From an uncultured Alphaproteobacteria bacterium (GTDB lineage Bacteria; Pseudomonadota; Alphaproteobacteria; Puniceispirillales; UBA1172): a stretch of DNA of 64,000 nucleotides. Under the pieces are notes generated by a model, which was not told the origin of the DNA, did no database searches, and saw only the letters and a list, made by a program, of their open reading frames with translations. The stretch lies in the NCBI GenBank assembly GCA_958431225.1, contig OY288107.1:124001-188000 (forward strand). Reading direction: 5' to 3'. Below are positions 7,619 to 16,554 of the stretch, in pieces. Within the stretch, counting starts at the first letter, position 1, and each line of letters starts with the position of its first letter. The position numbers were made by a program, and so were the translations under genes.

Positions 7619-10179
7619 AACTTGTTGTAGTCGAATCCCCTGCCAAAGCCAAAACCATCAACCGCTATCTCGGCGATGATTATGAGGTCGTGGCATCGGT
7701 GGGGCATATCCGCGACCTGCCGAACAAACAAGGCGCGGTGATTCCTGATGAGGATTTTGCCATGCGTTGGGATATTCCAACACGCGGGGCGGAACAGATT
7801 AAAACCATCGCTTCGGCTTTGAAAAAGGCGGATAAATTGATTCTCGCCACCGACCCTGACCGCGAGGGCGAGGCGATTAGCTGGCACGTCTGCCGCGTCA
7901 TGGAGGAAATGGGCGCACTAGATGGCAAACCCGTTGAGCGCGTGGTCTTTAACGAAATCACCAAATCGGCGGTGCTGGGCGCAATGGATGCCCCGCGCGC
8001 GATTAACGCCGAGCTGGTGGATGCGTATATGGCACGGCGGGCGTTGGATTATCTGGTCGGCTTTACGCTGTCGCCGGTGTTGTGGCAGAAACTGCCGGGT
8101 GCGAAATCGGCGGGGCGGGTGCAATCGGTGGCGTTGAAACTCATATCCGAACGCGAAGCCGAAATTGAAGCCTTCAATTCCGAAGAATATTGGTCAGTGG
8201 AAGCCAAGTTAAAAAAACAAAGCGGCGAGAATTTCACCGCGCGCCTGACGCATTTAGACGGCAAAAAACTCGGCAAGATGGACATAGATAACCAAGCCAT
8301 GGCGGATGAGGCGGTGGCAAAAATTAAGGCTTCGGATTTTGCCGTGCTGAAAGTGGAAACCAAACGCACCCAGCGCAACCCTAGCCCGCCTTTCACCACC
8401 TCCACCCTGCAACAAGAGGCAAGCCGTAAGTTCGGTTTTGCCGCAAGTCGCACCATGCGTATCGCACAAAAACTTTATGAAGGTATCGCTATGGGTGCGG
8501 AAACGGCGGGGCTGATTACTTATATGCGGACGGATGGTGTGCAGATTGCCCAAGATGCCGTGCAGAGTATTCGCGGGGAAATCCTTGACCTCAAAGGCAC
8601 GCGCTATGTGCCTAGCGCACCCCGCGTCTATAAATCCAAAGCCGCCAACGCCCAAGAAGCCCACGAAGCCATCCGCCCCACGGCGATTAACCGCCACCCG
8701 GATGCGGTCAGACAATGGCTTGATGACGAACAGCATCGGCTCTATGAACTAATCTGGAAGCGCACTTTGGCGAGCCAGATGGCATCGGCAGAACTTGACA
8801 AAACCGCCGCCGATATTGCTGACCAAAACGGCAAAACCATGTTGCGCGCCAATGGTTCGGTGATTGTGTTTGATGGGTTTTTATCGCTCTACCGCGAAGA
8901 TAAGGATGAACAAAATGGCGGACAGAACGCCCCCCAAAATGGTGATGACGATGATGATGCCAATAAAATCTTGCCCCCCCTTGCCAGTGGCGATGCCATC
9001 ACCGCCGAGAGTATCACCCCGGCGCAACATTTCACGCAACCGCCCCCCCGCTATACCGATGCCAGCCTCATCAAGCGCATGGAAGAATTGGGGATTGGGC
9101 GCCCTTCCACCTATGCCAGCATTTTGCAAAAATTACAGGACCGCAACTACACCATCAAAGAACAAAAACGCTTTATCCCCGAAGAACGCGGGCGCATTGT
9201 TTCGGCATTTTTGGAAAGTTTTTTCACGCGCTATGTGGAATATGGATTCACCGCCCGCCTTGAAGACGACCTTGACCGCATATCCGATGGCAAATTGGCG
9301 TGGAAAGATTTGTTGAAACAATTTTGGCAAGATTTCAAAACCGCCGTTGATGGCACGACCGACCTTAAACGCCAGACCATCCTTGAAACCATTGACCCCC
9401 TGCTTGAAGCGCATTTCTTCCCCAAAGATGACGCCGGCAAACCCATCCGCATTTGTAGCCATTGCAACACCGGCAGGCTAGGCTTGCAAGTGGGGCGGTA
9501 TGGGGCGTTTATCGGCTGTTCCAACTATCCCGAATGTCGCTACACACGTCCGGTGGGGCAGGAACAAGACGAACAGCAAGAAGCCCTAGCCAATGGCGAC
9601 CGCCATCTAGGCGATGACCCCGAAAGTGGCATGCCAGTGCTGTTGCGGAAAGGGCCGTATGGGGCTTATGTGCAGTTGGGCGATGCTGCGGAAGTGAAAA
9701 AACCCACGCGCCGTAGCATCCCCAAAAAAATGGATGTCGCCAACATGAATTTAGAACAAGGGCTAGGCTTGCTCAACCTGCCCCGTGAGATTGGCAAACA
9801 CCCCGAAAGCGATGTGATGATTAGTGCCAGCATCGGACGCTATGGACCTTATATCAAATTCGGTTCTGCCTATGTGAGTATTCCTGACGATGATAGTGTG
9901 CTGACGATTGGGTTAAATTATGCGGTGGATGCTATCGCCAAATCCGGGCAGAAAGCCGGACGCGAGATGGGCGCACACCCCGAATCTGGCGGGATGATTA
10001 CGCTCAAATCCGGGCGGTTTGGACCTTATGTGGAACACGATAAAATCCGCGCGAATATCCCCAAAACCATTGACCCTGACGCGCTGACACTTGCGGAGGC
10101 AGTGGAACTCATCGCCAAGAAAAAGGCACGTCCCGCGCGCAAGCCGCCGCCGCGTAAGTCTCCACGTAAGTCTAAATAA
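7615..10179 (+). CDS. topA: DNA topoisomerase I
   Basis: An 854-residue type IA topoisomerase that relaxes negative supercoils. The Toprim domain opens with KLVVVESPAKAKTINRYLG and contains LATDPDREGEAI; the catalytic tyrosine is Y303 in GLITYMRTDG. Residues about 600-650 carry a tetracysteine zinc element (CSHC ... CSNYPEC), followed by further glycine-rich Top1 repeats without the cysteines and a basic tail ending RKPPPRKSPRKSK. An acidic insert (DDDDDAN) lies near residue 444. The start overlaps dprA by 4 bases and the stop touches the rnr start codon. Confidence 0.96.
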   Translation: MKLVVVESPAKAKTINRYLGDDYEVVASVGHIRDLPNKQGAVIPDEDFAMRWDIPTRGAEQIKTIASALKKADKLILATDPDREGEAISWHVCRVMEEMGALDGKPVERVVFNEITKSAVLGAMDAPRAINAELVDAYMARRALDYLVGFTLSPVLWQKLPGAKSAGRVQSVALKLISEREAEIEAFNSEEYWSVEAKLKKQSGENFTARLTHLDGKKLGKMDIDNQAMADEAVAKIKASDFAVLKVETKRTQRNPSPPFTTSTLQQEASRKFGFAASRTMRIAQKLYEGIAMGAETAGLITYMRTDGVQIAQDAVQSIRGEILDLKGTRYVPSAPRVYKSKAANAQEAHEAIRPTAINRHPDAVRQWLDDEQHRLYELIWKRTLASQMASAELDKTAADIADQNGKTMLRANGSVIVFDGFLSLYREDKDEQNGGQNAPQNGDDDDDANKILPPLASGDAITAESITPAQHFTQPPPRYTDASLIKRMEELGIGRPSTYASILQKLQDRNYTIKEQKRFIPEERGRIVSAFLESFFTRYVEYGFTARLEDDLDRISDGKLAWKDLLKQFWQDFKTAVDGTTDLKRQTILETIDPLLEAHFFPKDDAGKPIRICSHCNTGRLGLQVGRYGAFIGCSNYPECRYTRPVGQEQDEQQEALANGDRHLGDDPESGMPVLLRKGPYGAYVQLGDAAEVKKPTRRSIPKKMDVANMNLEQGLGLLNLPREIGKHPESDVMISASIGRYGPYIKFGSAYVSIPDDDSVLTIGLNYAVDAIAKSGQKAGREMGAHPESGGMITLKSGRFGPYVEHDKIRANIPKTIDPDALTLAEAVELIAKKKARPARKPPPRKSPRKSK

Positions 10180-12009
10180 ATGACTAAGCCAAAACACGCG
10201 CGCAAAAAACGTGCGCCAAAATCGCACCCAAAATTGCGCCAAAAATTGCGCCATCCCCGCCGCACTCCCCGCGAATTTAATCCCAAAATTTTTGGCGAGG
10301 TCATTGGCGGCAAGCGAGGCTTGATGTTGGAAAGCACCGACCGCAATATGCGCGGGGAAATCCAACTGACCATGCCGTCCGATGAGTCGGCGCAAATCGG
10401 CGATTTTGTTGAAGCCGAAATCACCAAATCAAAAGGGGTGCGGCGGCGCAATGCCCGATTTGTCCGTAAATTGGATGGTGCCAAAAAATCGCTGTCGGCG
10501 TTGGCGGTGGCGGAGTTTGAACTGCCCGAGATATTTAGCGACGATGCCCTAGCCGAAGCCGAAAAAGCCACCATGCCCGATGCGAAATCTTGGCAAGATT
10601 GCACCGATATTCCGTTCGTCACCATTGACGGCAAGGACGCCAAAGATTTTGATGATGCGGTTTATGCCGAACCCCACGGCGATGGCTGGCGGGTGGTGGT
10701 GGCGATTGCTGATGTGGGGTTTTATGTCCCCGAAGATTCCGCGCTTGACCGCGAGGCACGGGCGCGGGGCAATTCGGTGTATCTGCCCGATATGGTGCTA
10801 CCAATGTTGCCCGAAGCCTTGTCAAATGAGCTATGTTCGCTCAAGCCCGAGGTCGTGCGCGCCGCCATCCTTGCCGATATCATGATTGATGCCAAAGGGC
10901 GCAAACAAAAACATCATTTTACGCGGGCGCGCATACGTTCGCGGGCGCGTTTGACTTATGATGAGGTGGAGGTTTACATCACCAAAGCCAACGCACCGCC
11001 GCCGCAAAACCTGCCCCCTGAAATTATCACGCATCTTCATTCCGCATGGAAATGCCTTGATAAAGCGCGCATCCAGCGCGGGGCGTTGGCGTTGAATCTT
11101 GCCGAAAAAAATGTGCGCTTTGATGCCAAAGGCACGGCAGTGGAAATCGTGCAACGCTTTCAAACCACCAGCCAGAAAATCATTGAGGAGCTAATGATTC
11201 TAGCCAATGTCGCGGCGGCGGAAAGTTTGGAAGAAAAACGCCAGCTATGCGTCTATCGCACCCACGACGCCCCCGACCCCGAACGTGTCGCCACCCTGCA
11301 CGAAATCTGCCACGCCATGGGCTTGGCTTTTGCCAAAGGACAGGTGATGCGCGCCAAAGATTTCAACCATCTATTAAAACGTGGGGATGCACAACTAGGG
11401 GCGAGCGACCAAAAACTGCTCCACGAATCTGTCCTGCGTTGCCAATCCCAAGCCAATTATCGCATCAGCAATGTCGGGCATTATGGGTTGGCATTGCAAC
11501 GTTATGCGCATTTTACCTCACCGATTAGACGCTATGCCGATTTGTTGGTGCATCGCGCGTTGATGGGGGAAGGTACCTTGCCGCGCGAAATCATGAGCGA
11601 AATTTGCACCGCCATTTCCGCCAGCGAACGCCGCGCCGCCCAAGCCGAACGCCGCACCATTGACCGCTTCGCCGCAAAATTAATGCAACAACAAAACGGA
11701 AAAATCGTATCGGGGCGCATCACCAGCATCACCCGCTTCGGCGCATTTTTGGAATTGGCAGAATTCGGCACGGAAGGGCTATTACCGCGCGCGCAACTGC
11801 CTGCGGATTATTATCATATTGATACCAATATCGGCATCATGCGTGGGGACACAAACGGCATCATTTTGCGCTGTGGTGAGATGGTGGATGTTTTCGTCAT
11901 TTCGGTAAGCCCCGTAAAAGGCGCGATTCTGCTAGGTTGGGTAGGTGAAGATGGAAAACTAGTAAATCCCACCCCACCCCGCCACAGATACAGACGGCGC
12001 GCTAGATAA
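10180..12009 (+). CDS. rnr: Ribonuclease R (short form)
   Basis: A 609-residue RNase II/R-type 3'-5' exoribonuclease that degrades structured RNA. The RNB core carries TIDGKDAKDFDDAVYAE with the metal-binding aspartates, then ARGNSVYLPDMVLPMLP and HFTSPIRRYADLLVHR; a C-terminal S1 domain follows (about residues 510-595). The basic N-terminus (KPKHARKKRAPKSHPK) replaces the helix-turn-helix and first cold-shock domain of typical 750-800-residue RNase R, so this is a short form. The ATG abuts the topA stop without a gap, so the two are probably cotranslated. Confidence 0.9.
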   Translation: MTKPKHARKKRAPKSHPKLRQKLRHPRRTPREFNPKIFGEVIGGKRGLMLESTDRNMRGEIQLTMPSDESAQIGDFVEAEITKSKGVRRRNARFVRKLDGAKKSLSALAVAEFELPEIFSDDALAEAEKATMPDAKSWQDCTDIPFVTIDGKDAKDFDDAVYAEPHGDGWRVVVAIADVGFYVPEDSALDREARARGNSVYLPDMVLPMLPEALSNELCSLKPEVVRAAILADIMIDAKGRKQKHHFTRARIRSRARLTYDEVEVYITKANAPPPQNLPPEIITHLHSAWKCLDKARIQRGALALNLAEKNVRFDAKGTAVEIVQRFQTTSQKIIEELMILANVAAAESLEEKRQLCVYRTHDAPDPERVATLHEICHAMGLAFAKGQVMRAKDFNHLLKRGDAQLGASDQKLLHESVLRCQSQANYRISNVGHYGLALQRYAHFTSPIRRYADLLVHRALMGEGTLPREIMSEICTAISASERRAAQAERRTIDRFAAKLMQQQNGKIVSGRITSITRFGAFLELAEFGTEGLLPRAQLPADYYHIDTNIGIMRGDTNGIILRCGEMVDVFVISVSPVKGAILLGWVGEDGKLVNPTPPRHRYRRRAR

Positions 12010-12049
12010 TATCGGTTAGGGATTTTTTCCATTAATATCTTCTTACCCC

Positions 12050-12077
12050 TTGACAAGGTTATGCGTTCGCGTATAAA
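12050..12077 (+). promoter_or_regulatory. Strong sigma70-type promoter of rpmG
   Basis: A perfect -35 hexamer TTGACA (12050-12055) is followed after 16 bases by TATAAA (12072-12077). It sits 28 bases before the rpmG start and has a good ribosome site (TAGGAG, 12091-12096) downstream, as expected for a ribosomal-protein gene. Confidence 0.8.
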
Positions 12078-12104
12078 GGCAGGATTCGGATAGGAGATTA
12101 TGGT

Positions 12105-12272
12105 ATGGCAAAGCCAGCAACTTTACAGATCAAACTCGTCAGCAGTGGCGACACGGGCTATTATTACGTGACCAAAAAGAACCCCCGCACCAAGCCTGAA
12201 AAGCTTGAGCTGATGAAATACGACCCCAAACTCAGAAAACACGTGCTTTTCCGCGAGGCTAAAATCAAGTAA
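12105..12272 (+). CDS. rpmG: 50S ribosomal protein L33
   Basis: A 55-residue protein starting [18 protein letters not shown] and continuing through [23 protein letters not shown] and ending LFREAKIK. This is the cysteine-free bacterial L33 of the proteobacterial type, a component of the large ribosomal subunit near the E site. It has its own strong promoter and a clear ribosome site. It follows rnr, a common alphaproteobacterial neighbourhood, and precedes dinB. Confidence 0.95.
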   Translation: MAKPATLQIKLVSSGDTGYYYVTKKNPRTKPEKLELMKYDPKLRKHVLFREAKIK

Positions 12273-12310
12273 TCTTTCCTTCTTGGTTTTGTGAAGGGAG
12301 GATTGGTTTG

Positions 12311-13624
12311 GTGGCGTTTCAGTCGGATTCATCGTGGCTTTGTCGAGATTGCCTCGCTGATGGTGCGGGCGCGTTGCCGTGCGGGCAATGCCCTGCGTGC
12401 GATTCGTGGAATATCGTCAGCCATCCTGAATTGCGCGCCCTCGCTATCGCGCATTTGGATTGCGATGCGTTTTATGCAGCCATTGAAAAACGCGATAATC
12501 CGGCGCTTGCCAATCGTGCGGTGATTGTCGGCGGCGGCAAGCGTGGGGTGGTGGCGACGGCTTGTTATGTTGCGCGGATTAGCGGTGTGCGTTCGGCGAT
12601 GCCTATGTTCAAAGCGTTGAAACTCTGCCCTGATGCGGTGGTGTTGCCCCCGCGTATGGAGGCTTACCGCGAGGCGGGGCGCGCCATCCGTGTCTTGATG
12701 TTGCGCTTGACGCCTTTGGTGGAACCGCTTTCCATTGATGAGGCATTTCTGGATTTAAGTGGCACCGAGGCATTGCACCAACGTTCCGCCGCAGCCAGCA
12801 TGGCGCATTTAGCAAAAACCATCCAGCACGAAATAGGCATCAGCGTTTCCATCGGCCTGTCGGGGAATAAATCGCTGGCAAAAATGGCTTCGGAGATGGA
12901 TAAGCCCAAAGGTTTCCACGTCATCGGCATGGGCGAAGCTGCGGAAATCCTCGCGCCGATGGCGGTCAATGTTTTATATGGCACCGGGCAAGCCATGACG
13001 AAGAAACTCAACGCCGCCAATATCCGCAGCTGCGGCGATTTGGTCGCGGCACCGCCTCGGCAGTTAAAGCAGATTGTCGGCAATCACGCCGCCCGACTTC
13101 AGCAACTCGCCGCCGGCATTGACCCGCGCCCGATTGAGCCGAACCAGCCGACAAAATCTATTTCCGCCGAAACCACCTTCCCCAGCGATATTGCCGATTT
13201 GGACGCGCTAACTGCCATCCTAGAACAGCTCAGCCAGCAAGTGGCGCGACGCTTAAACACCGCCAATTATAGCGGACGGCGCGTGGTGCTAAAATTAAAA
13301 TCGGCACAGCATAAATTGCTAACCCGTACTCATACATTGAACGACCCGACGCGCTTGACACGGCGCATTTTTGAAACCGCGCTCGTAATGCTCAAAAATG
13401 AAGTTGCGCCCGACCGTTATTGGCGACTCATTGGTGTTGGTGTGGAACAATTATCCAGCGCCGATGAAGCCGACCCCCTCAATTTCGCCGATGATAATTT
13501 GGAGCGCACCATTGCCCTTGAAGATAGCCTCAACCAGCTCCGCCAACGCCACGGGGAGGACAGCATCGTTTCCGGGCGGCAATTTGCTCGCACGCATCGC
13601 ACCGATGATGACGATGAAACCTAG
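12311..13624 (+). CDS. dinB: DNA polymerase IV with N-terminal zinc-finger-like extension
   Basis: A 437-residue Y-family translesion polymerase. The catalytic core begins AIAHLDCDAFYAAIEK (first acidic site), with GGGKRGVVATACYVAR and LSIDEAFLDLSG (second acidic pair); a helix-hairpin-helix and the little-finger domain follow. Before the polymerase lies a cysteine cluster, C11, C14, C24, C27 and C30 (CRDC ... CGQCPAC), resembling a zinc ribbon; such extensions occur in alphaproteobacterial DinB. I chose GTG at 12311 because the ribosome site AAGGGAGG (12294-12301) is 9 bases upstream; TTG at 12308 is also possible. No beta-clamp motif is obvious at the end. It converges with eipB, overlapping by 4 bases. 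Confidence 0.93.
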   Translation: MAFQSDSSWLCRDCLADGAGALPCGQCPACDSWNIVSHPELRALAIAHLDCDAFYAAIEKRDNPALANRAVIVGGGKRGVVATACYVARISGVRSAMPMFKALKLCPDAVVLPPRMEAYREAGRAIRVLMLRLTPLVEPLSIDEAFLDLSGTEALHQRSAAASMAHLAKTIQHEIGISVSIGLSGNKSLAKMASEMDKPKGFHVIGMGEAAEILAPMAVNVLYGTGQAMTKKLNAANIRSCGDLVAAPPRQLKQIVGNHAARLQQLAAGIDPRPIEPNQPTKSISAETTFPSDIADLDALTAILEQLSQQVARRLNTANYSGRRVVLKLKSAQHKLLTRTHTLNDPTRLTRRIFETALVMLKNEVAPDRYWRLIGVGVEQLSSADEADPLNFADDNLERTIALEDSLNQLRQRHGEDSIVSGRQFARTHRTDDDDET

Positions 13625-14427
13625 CAATCTTCTTCGCTCAAAAGCACAAAATCTTTCATGCGCCCGCGCACAGAAAAATCACCATAATCAACGATATAAG
13701 AACGAATAATGCCGTTATCCTGTATATTCAATTCAATTTCATATTGCGGTTCGGCGTCAATAAGATTCGGCGCATCGGGGGTAAAATAGGCAAGGCGAAA
13801 CGGCCAGTAATGGGGCATTGCCAACGTCCCTAAATCCATCTCAGGCGGTGCCGTTTGCCGCTTACCAATAAGCGCGCTGACAAAATACCACGAATCATCC
13901 AGCGCACCGCCAATAAATAAATGACTCTGATAGAGTCGCTTGTTGCCTCGCGCTTGTTCTAAAAGTGATGCTAGATATTGCATCGGCAAATGCGTATTTT
14001 TCGGCAAAACAACCCGCCCATCATCATCGCCAATAAAAACCGCCTCGCCCGCATCATCGGCAAATAAATTGACATAGCCTTCAAAATTTTGCGTGCCATT
14101 TTCGGGTGAATGCTCGCGGCTGACAAACGAAAGTCGGTTGCCTTCATGCGATTCCCACGCCTCCGCTTGCGTGGAAAAGCGCCAGTTCTGCCCGGTGGCA
14201 AAACTATAATCAATGATAAATTTCTCCACCCGCTCCCAGCCACCGCAATGCCGATGCACAGCATAAAGGCTCTTGCCCCGCACCGCTTGTATCGTGGAAT
14301 CAAACCCGCTATCCCATAAATCTAGATCGTAAGTGGCACGATGCGAAACAAACCCCCGCGTATCCACAGCGAACGCCGGCGCGCCCAACCAAAACACCAT
14401 CAAAAAACCATAAATAAAAATACGCAT
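13621..14427 (-). CDS. eipB: Cell envelope integrity protein EipB (DUF1849)
   Basis: A 268-residue periplasmic protein with a signal peptide MRIFIYGFLMVFWLGAPAFA. The family start SHRATYDLDLWDSGF is present, as are the two conserved cysteines: one in HRHCGGWER and one as the last residue (EEDC). In Brucella EipB these form a disulfide that closes a beta-spiral, and the protein supports envelope integrity in alphaproteobacteria. The gene diverges from rnd through a shared 93-base promoter region and converges with dinB. Confidence 0.82.
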   Translation of the reverse strand: MRIFIYGFLMVFWLGAPAFAVDTRGFVSHRATYDLDLWDSGFDSTIQAVRGKSLYAVHRHCGGWERVEKFIIDYSFATGQNWRFSTQAEAWESHEGNRLSFVSREHSPENGTQNFEGYVNLFADDAGEAVFIGDDDGRVVLPKNTHLPMQYLASLLEQARGNKRLYQSHLFIGGALDDSWYFVSALIGKRQTAPPEMDLGTLAMPHYWPFRLAYFTPDAPNLIDAEPQYEIELNIQDNGIIRSYIVDYGDFSVRGRMKDFVLLSEEDC

Positions 14428-14443
14428 CGCATTTGCCCTTTAC

Positions 14444-14472
14444 TTGCCAAAACATGATTCCTGCTATATGAT
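14444..14472 (+). promoter_or_regulatory. Promoter of rnd
   Basis: TTGCCA (14444-14449), a 17-base spacer and TATGAT (14467-14472) face rnd, about 48 bases before its start. Its -10 box overlaps that of the divergent eipB promoter, so the two may compete for polymerase. Confidence 0.5.
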
Positions 14473-14494
14473 AGCATTTTTTATACTCTGTCAA
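14466..14494 (-). promoter_or_regulatory. Promoter of eipB
   Basis: On the minus strand TTGACA (14494-14489) is followed either by TATCAT after 15 bases or by TCATAT after 17 bases. Transcription would begin about 30-35 bases before the eipB start. It overlaps the rnd promoter. Confidence 0.5.
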
Positions 14495-14520
14495 AGCGAA
14501 AGCTACTTACCGCCAATATA

Positions 14521-15675
14521 ATGACCGCATTACCGCCCCTTATTTGCGAAACCGAATCGCTAGCCGCCGCCTGTGCGCGCATGGGGGCGCATGCTGCGAT
14601 TGCCATTGATACCGAATTCATCCGCGACACCACCTATTACGCGCATTTATGTTTGGTTCAACTCGCTTCGCCCGACGAATCTGTGGCGATTGACCCGCTT
14701 GCGGATGGCATTGATTTAACGCCCCTGACCGAACTGCTGTTGAAGCCAGACACTATAAAGGTATTTCATGCCAGCAAGCAAGACCTTGAGATTTTCCTGC
14801 GTCTCATCGGTGCGTTGCCCCGCGGGATTTACGACACGCAAATCGCGGCGATGGCTTGTGGGTTTGGCAATCAAGTGGGGTATGGTGCGTTGGTGCAAAA
14901 GCTGCTTAGGGTGTCGGTGGATAAATCTTCGCGCTTTACGGATTGGAGCAAACGTCCGCTTAGCCCGGCGCAATATCAATATGCGCTTGACGATGTAATT
15001 CATCTTGAGCGCGCCTATCATAAGCTTAAAAATTGTATTAGTGAACGCGGCAGAGATCATTGGGTTGATGAAGAAATGGCGCGCATCTGTGAGCCAGAAT
15101 TATATCAAATTGATGCTAATAAAATCTGGACACGCATCAAGCATAATATCCGCAAACCGCAAGCATTAAACCGCCTCCGCCATCTTGGAAGGTGGCGCGA
15201 GGACAAAGCCGCTACTCACGATAAACCGCGCCAACGTATTATCAAAGATGAAATACTGGTGCGCCTTGCTATTGAAGCCCCGCAATCGCTTAACCAATTC
15301 AAAAATATGCGCGGGATTTATAAAAATGTTATTAAAGATTATGGCGCGGAATTGGTGGAATTGCTAAAAAAAGCCGATGCAGAGGATAAATCGCTGTGGC
15401 CGCAACTACCAAAAAAAAACCCGCCTAATCATAATCGCGCCACTAGTGACTTGCTCAAAATCCTGCTCAAACATTGCGCAGATGAAGCAGAAGTCGCCGA
15501 CCTTCTCATCGCTAGCGAACATGATATTTTAGAACTAACGCGCGGCAAGCGTGAAAATCTAAAAATACTATCGGGCTGGCGTTATGAGGTATTTGGGCAA
15601 TGGGCGGAAGCCCTACTCGCCGGCAAAATCGCCATCACCGCCGAGGGCAATAAAACCATCATCATCCAACGCTAA
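14521..15675 (+). CDS. rnd: Ribonuclease D
   Basis: A 384-residue 3'-5' exoribonuclease acting in tRNA and stable RNA 3' maturation. The DEDDy nuclease domain shows AIDTEFIRDTTYYAHLCLVQ (DxE), VFHASKQDLEI (second acidic motif) and YALDDVIHLERAY (Y..D). HRDC-type helical domains follow, from about residue 210 to the end. The 3' end overlaps the convergent ppx gene by 63 bases. It has a good promoter in the divergent region with eipB. Confidence 0.95.
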   Translation: MTALPPLICETESLAAACARMGAHAAIAIDTEFIRDTTYYAHLCLVQLASPDESVAIDPLADGIDLTPLTELLLKPDTIKVFHASKQDLEIFLRLIGALPRGIYDTQIAAMACGFGNQVGYGALVQKLLRVSVDKSSRFTDWSKRPLSPAQYQYALDDVIHLERAYHKLKNCISERGRDHWVDEEMARICEPELYQIDANKIWTRIKHNIRKPQALNRLRHLGRWREDKAATHDKPRQRIIKDEILVRLAIEAPQSLNQFKNMRGIYKNVIKDYGAELVELLKKADAEDKSLWPQLPKKNPPNHNRATSDLLKILLKHCADEAEVADLLIASEHDILELTRGKRENLKILSGWRYEVFGQWAEALLAGKIAITAEGNKTIIIQR

Positions 15676-16554
15676 AACCGCATCATCATACAGCACCCCT
15701 TCGCGCACACCGAATGCCGAAAAAACCACTTCACTAGGTGTCAATTTTTCCATCAATGCGCGCGTAATGCAAGCGACCTGCGCCATATTAGCACGGCGAT
15801 TTTCTGAGATTCCTGCCACATCCCCGCCCTCAATGCGCGCCAACATTGCCAGCAATTCCTCTACCTCCATCGTCATTCCGTGCAAAGAATCGGCGGCATC
15901 GGGGCGGGCGTGATTATGGGCGAGCGCAAGGGCGCGCCAGACCCCACCTACCGCATAAAAACGTTGCCCGCGCATGGATTCTAGCCACGCCACCCCATCC
16001 AAAAATCCGACAATCACCGCGCGCGCATGGGGGATGAGATAACCACAAGGCAGGCTCACGCCATCGGCGGGATTGATGGTTTTGCCCGCACCGATTGCTA
16101 TCAATTCTAAACTTCCGCCACCTAAATCTGCCACCACGCCTCGGGGATTTTCAAACCCCGCGCATATTCCCCTGCCCGCAAAAAACGCCTCCTCCTGCCC
16201 CGATAACATGCGCACGGGGATGCCTATCACGGCTTCGGCGGCGGCGAGAAAAATGGCGTTATTGCGGGCGCGACGCACAGCTTCGGTGGCGAAGGCCATG
16301 ATGCTGTCGGCTCTATTTTCGCGGGCAATTTCGGCAAATCTTTCTAGCGTTGCTAGGGAGTGCGCCATTTCTGCTGTGCCTAGATTCGCGGTCTCGCTTA
16401 CTGCTACGCCCAAACGGCAGGTCTCGCGGGCGTTAAATTGCCGATGCGCACGTCCCGCGTCCATGCGATAAATTACCAATCTTATAGAATTGGAGCCAAT
16501 ATCAATCAGCCCAATTTTGGACGCAACATCACTAGCGGGCGGGGTTTTGTTCAT
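15613..16554 (-). CDS. ppx: Exopolyphosphatase / guanosine pentaphosphatase (Ppx/GppA), short form
   Basis: A 313-residue actin/hsp70-fold phosphatase that removes terminal phosphates from polyphosphate or pppGpp. GLIDIGSNSIRLVIY is the phosphate-1 loop; ATEAVRRARN, SGQEEAFFAG and VVADLGGGSLELI complete the active-site loops. It consists of the two catalytic domains only, without the C-terminal HD-like domain of the roughly 500-residue enzymes. The start lies inside the 3' end of ppk (23-base overlap), giving a ppk-ppx operon that makes and breaks polyphosphate. The 3' end overlaps rnd on the other strand. Confidence 0.93.
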   Translation of the reverse strand: MNKTPPASDVASKIGLIDIGSNSIRLVIYRMDAGRAHRQFNARETCRLGVAVSETANLGTAEMAHSLATLERFAEIARENRADSIMAFATEAVRRARNNAIFLAAAEAVIGIPVRMLSGQEEAFFAGRGICAGFENPRGVVADLGGGSLELIAIGAGKTINPADGVSLPCGYLIPHARAVIVGFLDGVAWLESMRGQRFYAVGGVWRALALAHNHARPDAADSLHGMTMEVEELLAMLARIEGGDVAGISENRRANMAQVACITRALMEKLTPSEVVFSAFGVREGVLYDDAVLALDDDGFIALGGDGDFAGE

